Made by a program: the position numbers and the translations under genes
The notes under the pieces: generated by a model
The model's input: only the letters and a program-made list of their open reading frames with translations
What the model was told of the DNA's origin: nothing
Databases searched by the model: none
DNA from: Pholiota molesta
Taxonomy: Eukaryota; Basidiomycota; Agaricomycetes; Agaricales; Strophariaceae
Direction: 5' to 3'
Length of the DNA: 64,000 bases
Assembly (NCBI GenBank): GCA_014925825.1
Contig: JACGCK010000004.1
Span: 558,001 to 622,000 of the forward strand
In this document: one piece after another, positions 45,601 to 56,326 of the stretch
Position numbering within the stretch: the stretch's first letter is position 1
How the letters are laid out: every line of letters begins with the position of its first letter

Positions 45601-48448
45601 TTCAATTATAACTCTGTCATAGGATTGACTATTTGTTCCAGAGAAATGTCGAAAATATTTTGTTTGCGTATTCAAGAGCAACCCATTATGATCCTGGATG
45701 GTACAAAGCTTGGCATACATGGGCCTTGACAAATTTCGATGTCATCGCTTACATGGAGAGCCAAACAGAGGGCAAGGCCAATGATGCCGCAGGAGAAAGG
45801 ATGGCTATTCATGTCGTTCAAGCAGTTGAAGGTGTGTTTCAATATCTATTAAGATAGGGCCCGACTAATTGGCATCTTAGGCTTCTTCCGGTCCATTTCC
45901 CTTCGAAATCAGGATGCATTACAAGATACTTTACGTCTCCTGACGCTTTGGTTCAAATATGGAGCTCACGACGAAGTTAGCCATTCAATGGCTAGTGGTT
46001 TCTCGAGCGTAGAAGTGGACACATGGCTAGAAGTTATCCCTCAGGTATCTACCTCCCCTCTTTCCCATTCTGACCAGCAATTTTAACTTCATGCACAGAT
46101 CATCGCTCGTATTCAAACACCCCATGCGAACATTCGTAGAAATATCAATAATCTACTGACCGAAGTTGGAAAACATCATCCTCAAGCTCTTATATACCCC
46201 TTGACTGTTGCCTCCAAATCGTCTAGCGCTGCTCGTCGCAATGCAGCAAGTGCTATCATGGAAAGGATGCGCGAACATAGCCCCACTATTGTTTCTCAGG
46301 TTCTTTTTTTTTTACTTTCGCTTATCGTCGACTTCATTTCACTGACTGAGCTGCAGGCTTTGATTGTGAGCCGAGAGCTAATTCGTGTCGCTATTTTATG
46401 GCATGAATTATGGCATGAGGGTTTAGAGGAGGCATCGCGCTTGTTCTTCTCAGAGAAAAATGCTCCTGGGATGATCGCTGTCTTGGAGCCATTGCACGAA
46501 ATGCTTGAAGCGGCAAGTCCACTTCATCATTGGTACACTACCAGTATCTCACTGCAATTTTTAGGGCCCAACAACTGCAAGAGAGACATCTTTTGTTCAA
46601 GTGTTCGGCCGGGAGCTTCATGAAGCTCGCGAAGCTTGTCGCCGTTATCGTGCATTTGGTGACACGGCTGAATTGGATAAAGCATGGGACATCTACTATG
46701 GGGTATTATTTCCTTGTTGGACCACATGTTGTTTGTTATTGAAAAATTTCGCCAGGTTTTCAAAAGGGTTGAAAAGCAACTTCCCCAACTAACAACTTTG
46801 GATTTACAATACGTGTCTCCTAGCTTGTTGAAAGCCCGAAATCTCGAACTTGCAGTTCCTGGTGTGTATTTCTTCTCGAATACGTCTCTCTCACATTACA
46901 ATATTGTGTATAGGTACATATCAGGCTGGTCGGCCAATCATCAAGATCGCAAGTTTTGCCACAAAACTGTCAGTTATTGTTTCAAAACAGCGTCCAAGGC
47001 GACTTTCCCTCAAAGGAGATGACGGACGAGATTATCAATACGTCTTGAAAGGTAAACTCATCCATTGTGGCGATCTAAATATAATGTGAACTTTTTCTCA
47101 GGGCACGAGGACCTCCGTCAAGACGAGCGAGTGATGCAATTATTCGGCCTTGTAAACACGTTACTTTCCGTCGACACCAATAGTTTCAAGCGTCGCCTTC
47201 ACATCCAAAGATATCCAGTTATTCCATTGGCGCCGAACGCAGGATTGCTAGGATGGGTCCAAGACAGCGATACCCTGCATGTTTTAATCAGAGATTATCG
47301 CGAATCCAGAAAGGTGCTCTTGAATATTGAATATCGGTTGATGCTTCAGGTACGCTGCCATTTAGCTCTTATTTGATGCTTGCAGTTCTCAGCGCCTGCA
47401 ATAGATGGCTCCGGATTATGAAAGCCTTTGCCTTTTGCAAAAGATTGAAGTCTTCGAATATGCACTCGAAAACACTACCGGACAAGATCTATATCGCGTT
47501 TTGTGGTTAAAGAGTCGGAATTCGGAACATTGGCTGGAGAGGCGAGCCACATATACCCGTTCATTGGCAGTAAACAGCATGGTCGGCCATATCTTGGGTC
47601 TTGGTGATAGGCATCCTTCAAACGTCCTTCTTGAGCGAAGCACAGGCAAGGTTGTTCATATCGACTTTGGTGATTGCTTTGAGGTCGCTATGCATCGCGA
47701 AAAGTTCCCTGAAAAGGTTCCTTTCCGGCTTACCAGAATGCTTACACATGCTATGGAGGTAAGGCCTGCCTATAAACGTTGAAATTGTTTATTTGACATT
47801 ATGTGATATTCCAGGTCAGCGGTATAGAAGGCAGCTTTAGGAACACTTGCGATATTACCATGCAAGTCTTGCGCGACAACAAAGAATCCCTAATGGCTGT
47901 TCTCGAAGCATTCGTATATGATCCACTCATCAACTGGAGACTTATGCAAACGACCGAAGTTGAAGTCCGTCGGCCTGAAGGTGAGTTATGCATTCATGAT
48001 CTTCACATGAACAACTGTTTATAATCTTTCAACAGATCCAGTCATAGATCCAGAACGCATGGCTGATAGGGTCACTGGCCATCCTCAAGGTCCTATGAGG
48101 AAATTGAAGGCAGATGAGAATGACATTTTCAACGGTATGTAATCGAACTTACAAGAATACTTGTTGTACTGAACCAACATCTATAGATGAAGGCCAACCT
48201 GGTGGTGCACAGGAAGTCCGAAACGAACGAGCACTGTTCGTATATAATCGCGTTCAAAACAAGATCACAGGTCTGTTCGAGATACAACGTTGGTATTTAC
48301 AATATATGCTGATGAGTTATATATAGGGAGAGATTTTAATCCTGAAATCGCTTTATCGGTTAAGGATCAAGTGGGCAAGCTGATCGAACAAGCAACCGCG
48401 TTGGAAAATCTCTGTCAATGTTTCTCTGGATGGTGTGCATTCTGGTAG
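39681..48448 (+). CDS. TOR1: TOR serine/threonine kinase (phosphatidylinositol kinase-related)
   Basis: Catalytic subunit of TORC1/TORC2, the nutrient-sensing growth regulator. The ATG at 39681 (good ACCATGG context) gives [24 protein letters not shown] repeats follow for some 4 kb (for example [59 protein letters not shown]). The FAT domain includes [20 protein letters not shown] and [23 protein letters not shown] (rapamycin/FKBP12-binding) domain: [20 protein letters not shown] ... [11 protein letters not shown], with the Ser of EEASRLFF conserved. Kinase: [35 protein letters not shown] (catalytic loop), [16 protein letters not shown] (DFG). [24 protein letters not shown] ... [12 protein letters not shown], stop 48446-48448. 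More than 20 short introns; predicted about 2,300-2,400 residues. One apparent base loss at about 45453-45458 in FAT (see findings). Confidence 0.96.
46513..46564 (+). other. TOR1: GC-AG intron in the TOR FRB domain
   Basis: Splicing LEA to [20 protein letters not shown], the expected FRB sequence, needs a donor gcaagt at 46513 and the acceptor tttttag ending at 46564 (52 nt). No GT donor gives this junction. The donor is consensus apart from the C. Confidence 0.78.
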
Positions 48449-48715
48449 TTCTCGATTTGCAATTTCTCTTGGCGTTATTTATACCATGCTCGTAATATAC
48501 ACCCTTCTGTATCAATTATGTATATTAGATTGGACATCACGTATGTTTCTTTATCAACACTTTCCTATACGCATTCTGGACGTCGCTAGATCAATGGTTG
48601 AAACTGTTAAGAATTTCAAAGACAATTATGTACGAGCTTCAACAATCGCGAGACACCATAAACGTCTATAAGTATATCATGCTCTTGTTTATATTCTGAT
48701 TCACATCTAGACAGC

Positions 48716-50134
48716 CTAGATGGCTAATTCATAAACGAAGGCAACTCCGATCTTAGCAAATTCCAGTGAATGAGCCCAAGAGAATCCGCTGACGCTAGTG
48801 GTATCGGCAGGGGAGTGTACATTAGGGTTATCATTACCGGTGATAGCTTCATAGGGGAAGCTCGTCGGAAAGCCGGCTTTGGACCAGCTGGCGTGATCAG
48901 AACAAGCATATCCGCACTGAAAAAGGGTTAGAACATTAGGAGATCAAACGGCAATGTCTCACAGGAGTATCCATTGCCCAAGGAATACGCGAATATTGGG
49001 TGATGAGAGCTTTGAGGAATGTGTTCAATGACGAGTTAATGTAATCCGCTTGGAGGGCCATGACTTCAGTAGTTCCCGGCTTAAAGCTGAAGAAAATGTG
49101 AGATATGTTTTGTCAGGGCAGGAAATAAATTACGGGTAAATTCGACTTACTATCCAGACATGTCTAACTCCATGAATGCCTTGACATTAACTCCAGCGGA
49201 CTTGTATGCGCTAGCAATCGCTTGGGAACCGAGGAGGCCGACTTCCTCTGCAGCATACCAGTGGAATTCGACAGGCGTAGTGGGGCGGAAGCCAGATGCG
49301 AGCAAAACTCTAAAAGCTTCGATGAGGTTTACAGTCCCCGTACCATCATCGTCCGCTCCAGGAGCCTGTCCACTTGTAGGGTTGTGCCAGTTGATAGAAT
49401 CCATATGAGCGCCGATGATAGTAACAGCGCCAGCGGTATTTGTCCCAGGGATTTTTGCGATGATTGACGACTGCGGGAAACTGTGGCTATAGAGACTAAC
49501 AGATACATCCGATCGGTTGTAAATAGTGATATACTAAGTCGTATAAAATATTAGAATGAAAGCACATCCTGAAATTTGAGGCTCACCGAAGCAATCTTCT
49601 CTTTAATCCAAATGCTAGCAGCCAAACCGGTTGGAGCTTTATAATACCGATTGTTGTAAGCAGTCAATGTCACTATATTGGCCTGCATATTGGACGTAGA
49701 GATTGTATCAAGTACCGGCTTGAGCACACTTGAGTGAAACGTCGTAGGGTCTAGAAGTCACATATTGAAGTCGAGTTGAGAAGGGAGAAATAAAACCGTA
49801 CAAGTGACGGCTGCAGTCTTGGACTTCGGACTCGAGGCATTCTGATTCTGCTCGAATTTATAAACCTCAGTGACGTCAAACTTAAGGAAAATAAGCATGT
49901 AGATTAATCATTAGATCATAAGATAGGTATGAAAATGCTCACGAAATGGTTCTTTTGGCTAATCAAAGCAAAAACGTCAGCCTCTGTTTTCCAAACCGGT
50001 TCTACGCCCTCCGCAAAGCTGATCAGTCGTAGCCCTTTCGCAGAGTTATTCGCTATCTCTGAGGAGGTTATTGGCCTGGCTGTTACAAGACAAACGGCCG
50101 AAAGGGTAAGAGATAGTAACAAAGAGATATGCAT
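48716..50134 (-). CDS. Secreted M28 aminopeptidase (leucine aminopeptidase type)
   Basis: Extracellular zinc exopeptidase. The ATG at 50134 begins a signal peptide, MHISLLLSLTLSAVCLVTARP, and a propeptide (SAKGLRLISFAEG, DVFALISQKNHF). The mature enzyme carries ANIVTLTAYNNRYYKAPTGL, VTIIGAHMDSINWHNPT (His ligand), GADDDGTGTVNLIEAFRVLL (bridging Asp), VEFHWYAAEEVGLLGSQAIA (catalytic Glu and Glu ligand), KAFMELDMSGFKPGTTEV (Asp ligand), YACSDHASWSKAGFPTSFPY (final His region), and ends EFAKIGVAFVYELAI. The stop at 48716-48718 was chosen by splicing and frame continuity, since an overlapping frame stops at 48724. Around 380-400 residues, four or more introns. Its 3' end converges on TOR (267 bp gap). 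With the GH16 enzyme it is one of the two clearly secreted hydrolases in the window. Confidence 0.92.
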
Positions 50135-51129
50135 CTTGGCATGCGGATATCTGTCGCCGGAAAAACAGGCTGGACCAGACAAGAATGCTATAAATACGTT
50201 CAGCAGAGCAAATACATATGACATCCTGGTACCGCGTCCAAGACCCGAGATAACAACTTTCATTCGATTCTTCGACGACCATGTAATTTTGAAATGGAAG
50301 AGATGCTACCATTTAGTGGCTGCAGGTTAACTTTTGACGATATCGTAATCCAGCACACGAGACCACAAGGTCTGCTCCCGCCCGTTCATTCTCAACCAAG
50401 AAGACGAGTGAAGCATATTATTACACAGGCCACATTGTCGATCGACAGCCGGTTAAAGATGTCGGTTTGGTCAAGGGTTTGGTGTAGCAGTAACGATGAG
50501 GATCCATGTGGCGAAGTTTAGCCACGAACGTTGGTCAATTAATCTTGTGTTTCGAGCATTCGATAGCATCTCGAAGACTGAGGCCTGAGGCCTGAGGCGA
50601 GTTAGTTATACCATTGCTTCTTGTATGACTGCAGGTCATATTCCGGGAGAAAGAGTCAACAAGAAATTCATAAATATTAATGGTTGCTGCTCAAGTTGCT
50701 GCTATTGTTTGCGCATGTGTTGTTCTTGCCTTGGCATGGCAAAGAGTTCAACGTTACATCCTTTTGGTATCCTCCTTCATATTGTCTGAATGCATCTCAT
50801 ATCTTCTACACGTTCTTCCTGAATCTTCATGTGAACGAGCGCATCTGTAGTGGCTTGAACACTGAACCTATCTTTTTGCATTATGACAACGGCAAGGGGG
50901 GTGAGATTGGGCTCGAGTCGCTGGACACAATTTGAATGATGGATGCCAGGGCTTTGCACAAATGGCGACTTCAACTTGGTGAAGTACATTTTGTCAAACG
51001 GCCTGTGTTCCACCTCAGGCTCTATTGGAACTGGCGCACAAATGCTACAACGTTACTGTCAGCCTCATTTGAGGGAGTTCATTTGAAAGAAGTTTGTTTT
51101 CGAATTCAGGCTCTTGCGGCGTTCCTGAC
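50135..51129. promoter_or_regulatory. Divergent intergenic region (aminopeptidase / 51130 gene)
   Basis: About 1 kb between divergent starts. A tandem TGAGGCC repeat (three units, 50579-50598) is present. Short open frames exist, but none has a recognisable domain. Confidence 0.4.
50579..50598. repeat. Three tandem TGAGGCC units
   Basis: TGAGGCC repeated with a 7 bp period, the last unit incomplete. Possibly a cluster of factor-binding sites upstream of the aminopeptidase, possibly a minisatellite seed. Confidence 0.5.
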
Positions 51130-53150
51130 ATGGAGGCCTCCTCCCTTGGTCATAGGAAGTTTTCTCCGAGAATCTCAGCATGCTTATCTATGAGCTCCTT
51201 GGACGAGACGCTGGCGACACGCGCCAATCTCCTGCAATCACTGCTCTCGGAATCGGTCACATTGGATTCACTTTCCATCAGATCTAGCGACACCTTACCT
51301 AGTTTTCCTCTTCGCAAACTTCCAAATTTCTCGTTAATCGGGCTCGGCGATCGTCTCAAGCTCTTTTCTGCAACATTGCTGCCGTCGAAAGAAAGCTCTA
51401 CGAAATCTCGGGCCAAGCCAGTATCCGTGACCATTGGTGCTCCCACTGCTCCTCGTCTGAAAAATATGCTCAAAGAATGTTTAAGCATCAATAAATGGGC
51501 GGTGAGCCAATCCTCCTTTTTCCAAACGAACCGCATCTCTAATGATTTCTGAAGGAAACTTCAGCGGGGTGGCAAGCGCCTGGTCATGTTCCTTGGGAGA
51601 GTATCCAGGAGGGTAGTGCGCAATATTGGATTCCCGAAGGCTCATATTTTTCTCCCGAATACTTCTCTCTTGCTCTTCGGAAAGCCCGGAAACGCTTTGA
51701 CTCTGCGCAACCAGTTTCATTATCCGTATCGACTTCCAGCCCATCAAGAAAGAGTACTTCAACCGTGGAAGAAGGATTACACGACGCGCCCTCGACAGAT
51801 TTCTATGACATGATCCTAGAACTCGATAGCGTCAAATCATTCTTCCAGGACATCCCAGAAGATTATACTTTCGTCAAGAATTCAGATTCCGTTCAATCAG
51901 CAGGAAAGCTTTCTATACCATCCCTGGTAGTATCAAACTCGCATTTCACGTTTCAGATCGCTTTGGAATCCTCGTCTACCCTTGCCCAGTCCAGGTCGGA
52001 CACGCTAGCACATCGCAGGGGTAAGATGACCCCTACCGCTCTAGTCGTCGAGAAGCAAATGCCTGCGTTTGATATTCCTTATCCCGACGTTCCTACAGCA
52101 TTCTTGGGCCAACCATCAGAAGCTTCTATCCCTGTAGAATGCTCTGAGTCGGATACCAGGCAAACCCTACGCTTCGAGGAAATGATTAAGAACCTTCGTC
52201 TACAATGCTCAACCATGGAGCTACATAATCTACCAGCGGATACGTCCTGGAACTCGCGCACTCCTGTCACACCACTGGCACTTGGTCATGGTGATCCAAT
52301 AGAGGATAAACCAAGGGAAATTGTCAGTAGGGATTTGCCACTCACTGATACTGATATGGTCGGAAAGCCCAAATCTCCTACTGTTCCTCCACTTCAAAAG
52401 CCCATGCATCAAAATTTGGCTGTTCAACGATCCGAGGCTGTTCTTTTGTCCAATGAGAAACCATCGAGACCACTGGTAAAGTCACCCGTCTCGCGACCTC
52501 TGCGTTCAGCGATAGCAAAGGCATTGATGGTACCAACAAAGCCTGTTCCGAAAACCGTCCGTTTTGCTCTTACACGTCATGATCTGGAGAAAGAAATTTC
52601 GCTATCCCGCACGGCTACAGTGATAAAGAGTACACCTCAACAGGCAGTCATCCCTGCTAAACCCCAAACCGTCAACAATCAAAATACCGCAGGCATTACC
52701 GATTTTCCTGTAACCGCAAATCGAAAGTTGCTCCAACGTTCGAGATCCTGTACGCAACGACCATCATGGAAGAGTATATCACAGACCAAGAAAACGCCTC
52801 GAACTCAGGCTCGCTCGCATTCCTTGATCATAGGTTCTATGTCGCCTAAGGGCGAAAGTTTTACTGGATCCGAAGATAACGACAGCAGTGTGGAGCTTTT
52901 CAACCGCAACATGAGTAACTCTGTATGCTCTACACAGTCGCTAGGAAGACACTCCCTGAGCCGTATCATCAAAGGGCCAATTTTCTCCGGCAGGGATAGC
53001 AAGCGTGCAACCTTCTCCTTGGGTGCTCACGGGTTTGATGAAAATGCCATAAGGCGGGACTCTTCGGAAAATCCTTCCCTCTCGCATTCTCTGCAAAAGA
53101 AGAGTCGGATGCCCATTCCCCTTCGGAATATATTAACTCGCTTCAAATAG
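51130..53150 (+). CDS. Unrecognised Ser/Pro-rich protein with RVxF-like motif
   Basis: Family not recognised. The two-exon model has a good-context ATG at 51130 (MEASSLGHRKFSPRISACLS); an in-frame ATG at 51190 (MSSLDETLATRANLLQSLLS) is a possible alternative start. One intron (about 51502-51552, donor gtgagc, acceptor ctgaag) joins LSINKWA to ETSAGWQAPGHVPWESIQEG. The patch QYWIPEGSYFSPEYFSLALR, then KARKRFDSAQ, is the most ordered and conserved-looking. The rest is Ser/Thr/Pro-rich and probably disordered (SKSTSTVEEG-type, LKSPVSRPLRSAIAKALMV). KTVRFALTRHDLEKEISL (about 52550) contains KTVRF, a PP1-docking-like motif. The end, SRMPIPLRNILTRFK, is at 53150. About 655 residues. No signal peptide or membrane segment. 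Confidence 0.68.
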
Positions 53151-53551
53151 CCCCATTCTTCTCTATTGCGAATTGTGACAAGTATGTTTTCGGAAGCACA
53201 CGTCGAAAGTGGAGCTTGGAAGAATACCTACAAATACATATGTCTACTCTATGCACAGTCTCCCTCTCAATCAAACGTGTACTTATTTGACATACACATG
53301 GACTTTTCTATTCTTCTCGAAGTCGTCGTTGATTAGAGCTTGAGTGTTGGGCAGTATAGATCACCAGATCAATTGGGCGCTTACTGATTTTCATGTTTCC
53401 GCTCTAAGTACATACTGATTCAAGCCTAGATTTCTCAGCAGCGAAGTAAACAAGGGAGGGAACTCTTCTGGAACTCGGTGTAATTTGCAAGCTCAAGGTG
53501 TCCTTCGGTGCGCCAAGAAACATAATTTTCATTTTGGCCTGATTATATATA
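53151..53551. other. Intergenic region before tRNA-Pro
   Basis: No gene seen. GGCCTGAT occurs at 53536-53543, just upstream of the tRNA whose own first bases are GGCCTGAT, separated by a TATATATA run. Confidence 0.4.
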
Positions 53552-53637
53552 GGCCTGATGGTCTAGTAGTATGATTCCTTGTTAGGGTGCATTTGCACGT
53601 ATCGAGGAGGTCCCGGGTTCAATTCCCGGTCAGGCCC
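53552..53637 (+). tRNA. tRNA-Pro (anticodon AGG) with 14 nt intron
   Basis: Acceptor GGCCTGA pairs perfectly with TCAGGCC, discriminator C. The anticodon AGG is at 53584-53586 in stem CCTTG/CGAGG. The intron 53588-53601 starts TG. The B box GGGTTCAATTCCC is intact. T-runs follow at 53649 and 53677. Exons are as in the 15.3 and 16.1 kb copies except for a one-base change (TCAGGCC instead of TTAGGCC) that turns a G-U pair into G-C. Confidence 0.9.
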
Positions 53638-53986
53638 AATGGATATTCTTTTTTGGGATCTCGTCCTCGGGCCATTTTTTTTTGTGCTAAAACATTACCT
53701 GAAGACTGGCAGCTTTGAAAGTTTGTCAGACTTTGAGTTTGAATACATATGTCAGGATTTTCAGCAATACACCCCTAACCATCACGCCTAAAATGACTGT
53801 ATAGCGTCACAATCTACAGGATGTTATCCCATTTTGGATTTCTAATCATAAGTTTAACAGTCCATTGAAGTACAATATACAGGGATACGACTCTCAAAAT
53901 ACCGACGGAATACAGTTCAGAAAGAGATCCTAGACAAACCAACTAAAGCACTACTATCACTACAATTTCCATGATAGTTCAAATCA
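53638..53986. other. Intergenic region after tRNA-Pro
   Basis: 350 bp with T-runs near the tRNA and presumed 3' untranslated sequence of the minus-strand F-box/RCC1 gene. No gene recognised. Confidence 0.4.
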
Positions 53987-56326
53987 TCAAGATGATGGAG
54001 GTGGCAGCCCGCCGTGAAATCCACCTCGGCCAGGATAGCCTAGGCGATGTATCCCATGGGTTGGAATGATAGAAGGTGTTTCCCATCTCGACCGTGCAGG
54101 AGATCGAGAAGGCTCTGGTATGTCGCTGGGAACATTTTCGACGAGTTCGTCTTCGTCATCTTCCTGCTAATATTAGCAATGGAATCAGCATTCGCCTGGG
54201 AAAAAAAATGAACGAGAAGATGTAGATAGGCAACACACTAACCTGCAGGTCAATTACTAGCGCTCCGGTATGCCATCCCGCTGCTGTGACAGAAAAACAG
54301 AACCGCTCCCGGGGTTTCTTGCTACTGTGGTCAAATCTGACTTCAGTGGGGACGCTGACAGCTGGGGGTTCTGGCACGCGCATTCGGGACTGAGCTGCGG
54401 CAAGATCTCTATCGTTCGCAAATGCGCCTGGTGTGCCCGGCTCTAGTTTTACAGGGTCTCCGAGACCCAGCCCACCGTTTGAATATGCTCCCCAAGTCAA
54501 TAGCTTTCCAGTCGCAGTCAAGGCGGCATTATGATAGTCGCCCACCACAACAGAGATAACAGACTTGTGCTGCAATTCCGGGATTATTTTTGGCTCGGTA
54601 GTCGGAGTAGCATTTGTATCGCCAATGAGAACAATCGAAGACGAGTCGGTCGAATAAGCGACAAAATGTAGGAAATTGGCAGATATCTGTTGGTTGTTAA
54701 AACATATAATACCGATAAACATCTCAGGAAGGAAGAAAAGAAGCATGACAACCGACATGAGTAATTTGCATGGTTTGAGGAGCATCAGGCTTCGAAGAAT
54801 CGTCTGTACTTGAGAAAGCCGGATGTTCTCTGATCCTTTCGACTTCGCTAAATAACGGAAGCTGGAAAGATATGAGCAATGCATGCACACGTTGTTTATG
54901 TGAAGAGAGCAGAAGAGAGCTCACATATTCCCATCGTCCATTAGGAGCGGCCGTGTCGTCGTGGAGCCCCCCGTATTTCAAAACATGGCCACGGTTAGTG
55001 AGTCCAATGATATGTTGGTCAAATGCGGCGATTTGGATAAGCTCAATATTTTGGGATTTTGACACTTCCGTGTCCGTATCGGATAGCTCAGGAAGGTCAG
55101 GGATTGCAGGCAGTCTGATCGGCATTATATCCAAATCCCAAGTGACACAGGGAATTACACCATCTTTGGATGGAAGAGCTCTCTTACCCCCTTCGCTATC
55201 CATATCTCTCATTTTTTGTTGAATCGCCCGGCCCATAGTTCCATCGAACGGCCACCAGACGAACACCTCGCCCGACCTTGTGAGCATAGAAGAGAATCCC
55301 CACCCGCATTCGATTTGTTTAGGTGTATAATCAGGATCTTCCAGAATGGTTGCAGACAGCTTAAACGGTCGGCCCCAGTTCGTAAACGTCCAGACCTTAT
55401 TTTCGCCATCCAAGCAAGAAGAATGCAGACGACCACAGCTATGGAGATTATGACAAAGTGAGCGAGACCTTTCTATATTCATTGATGGTTTACTCACCTG
55501 ATACTGCGGATCGGCGAGGGTAAACTAAGTGTATGCGGTGTTCTCGCTTGTTGTGCTGGTGAAGAAAATCCGTGTCTTTCCGCAGCAAATTGGCCGAAAC
55601 CACCATTCAAAGTTCCTTTGATATCTATAAATAAGTCTCCTATTAAAGATCAAGGAAAACATACCCCAGACATGAACTCTTCCCTCGGAATCCAGAGCAT
55701 GAAATGACCTATGAACGAAATATTTTGAGCAACCCAACAGTGGAAAATTGATATCGGAAAACAAGATATTACATTCCGCCAGCTACCAGGCTGACTACCC
55801 GTACGCCCTGAAATTCAAGCTGGATTGGATATGGAACGCCTGGTACGACTGCCTTCGGAATATGTTGTAGCCCAAGCCGTCCATTAGCTTTCTCACTGAA
55901 AAAGACTGTCAGTAAAGCGTCATATGCAAACAAATTAGAGTTCTAACCCCCAGACGAAGACTAAAATAGATGAGCCTTATTGCTCTCTCGAATTTGGGTA
56001 ATGATTTATCCACTTACCTCGTGGTTTGAACAGACCCTTATAGATGAACTTCCAACCGCTAGTCCTTGCAGTACCTTGCCCGGAAAAGTTGAAGTCTTCC
56101 AAAACTTTACGCTTCCAAATGGTTTCGTCCGCGCAAAGAACGGAAAATAGCTGAATATACAAAGTAAATTTCGGCTGACATCATAAAGATAGTTAATAAT
56201 TGCCTTATTACATTGCGCCAGTTGGGAGAGATCTGGGGCGGGTACAAAAGGGAGGACATTATCAAGAAGTACCTCGATAGGTAAATTCGTCAGATTCAGA
56301 GGCTGATCGCGAAGTAGCGCCATCAT
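53987..56326 (-). CDS. SAF1: F-box protein with RCC1 repeats (Saf1-like SCF substrate receptor)
   Basis: Likely substrate adaptor of an SCF ubiquitin ligase. The ATG at 56326 (a second is at 56323) opens MALLRDQPLNLTNLPIEVLL, then DNVLPFVPAPDLSQLAQCNK, then LFSVLCADETIWKRKVLEDF, a complete F-box, followed by GTARTSGWKFIYKGL. A series of RCC1-type blades comes next: VFVWGEKANGRLGLQHIP, SFHALDSEGRVHVWG, CGRLHSSCLDGENKVWTFTN, ECGWGFSSMLTRSGEVFVWW, IAAFDQHIIGLTNRGHVLKY and VGDYHNAALTATGKLLTWGA ... YSNGGLGLGDP. The final exon is an acidic/Gly tail (EDDEDELVENVPSD ... GGFHGGLPPPSS), stop at 53987. Yeast Saf1 targets vacuolar proenzymes. Whether this orthologue does so is not known. About 640 residues, several introns. 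Confidence 0.85.
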
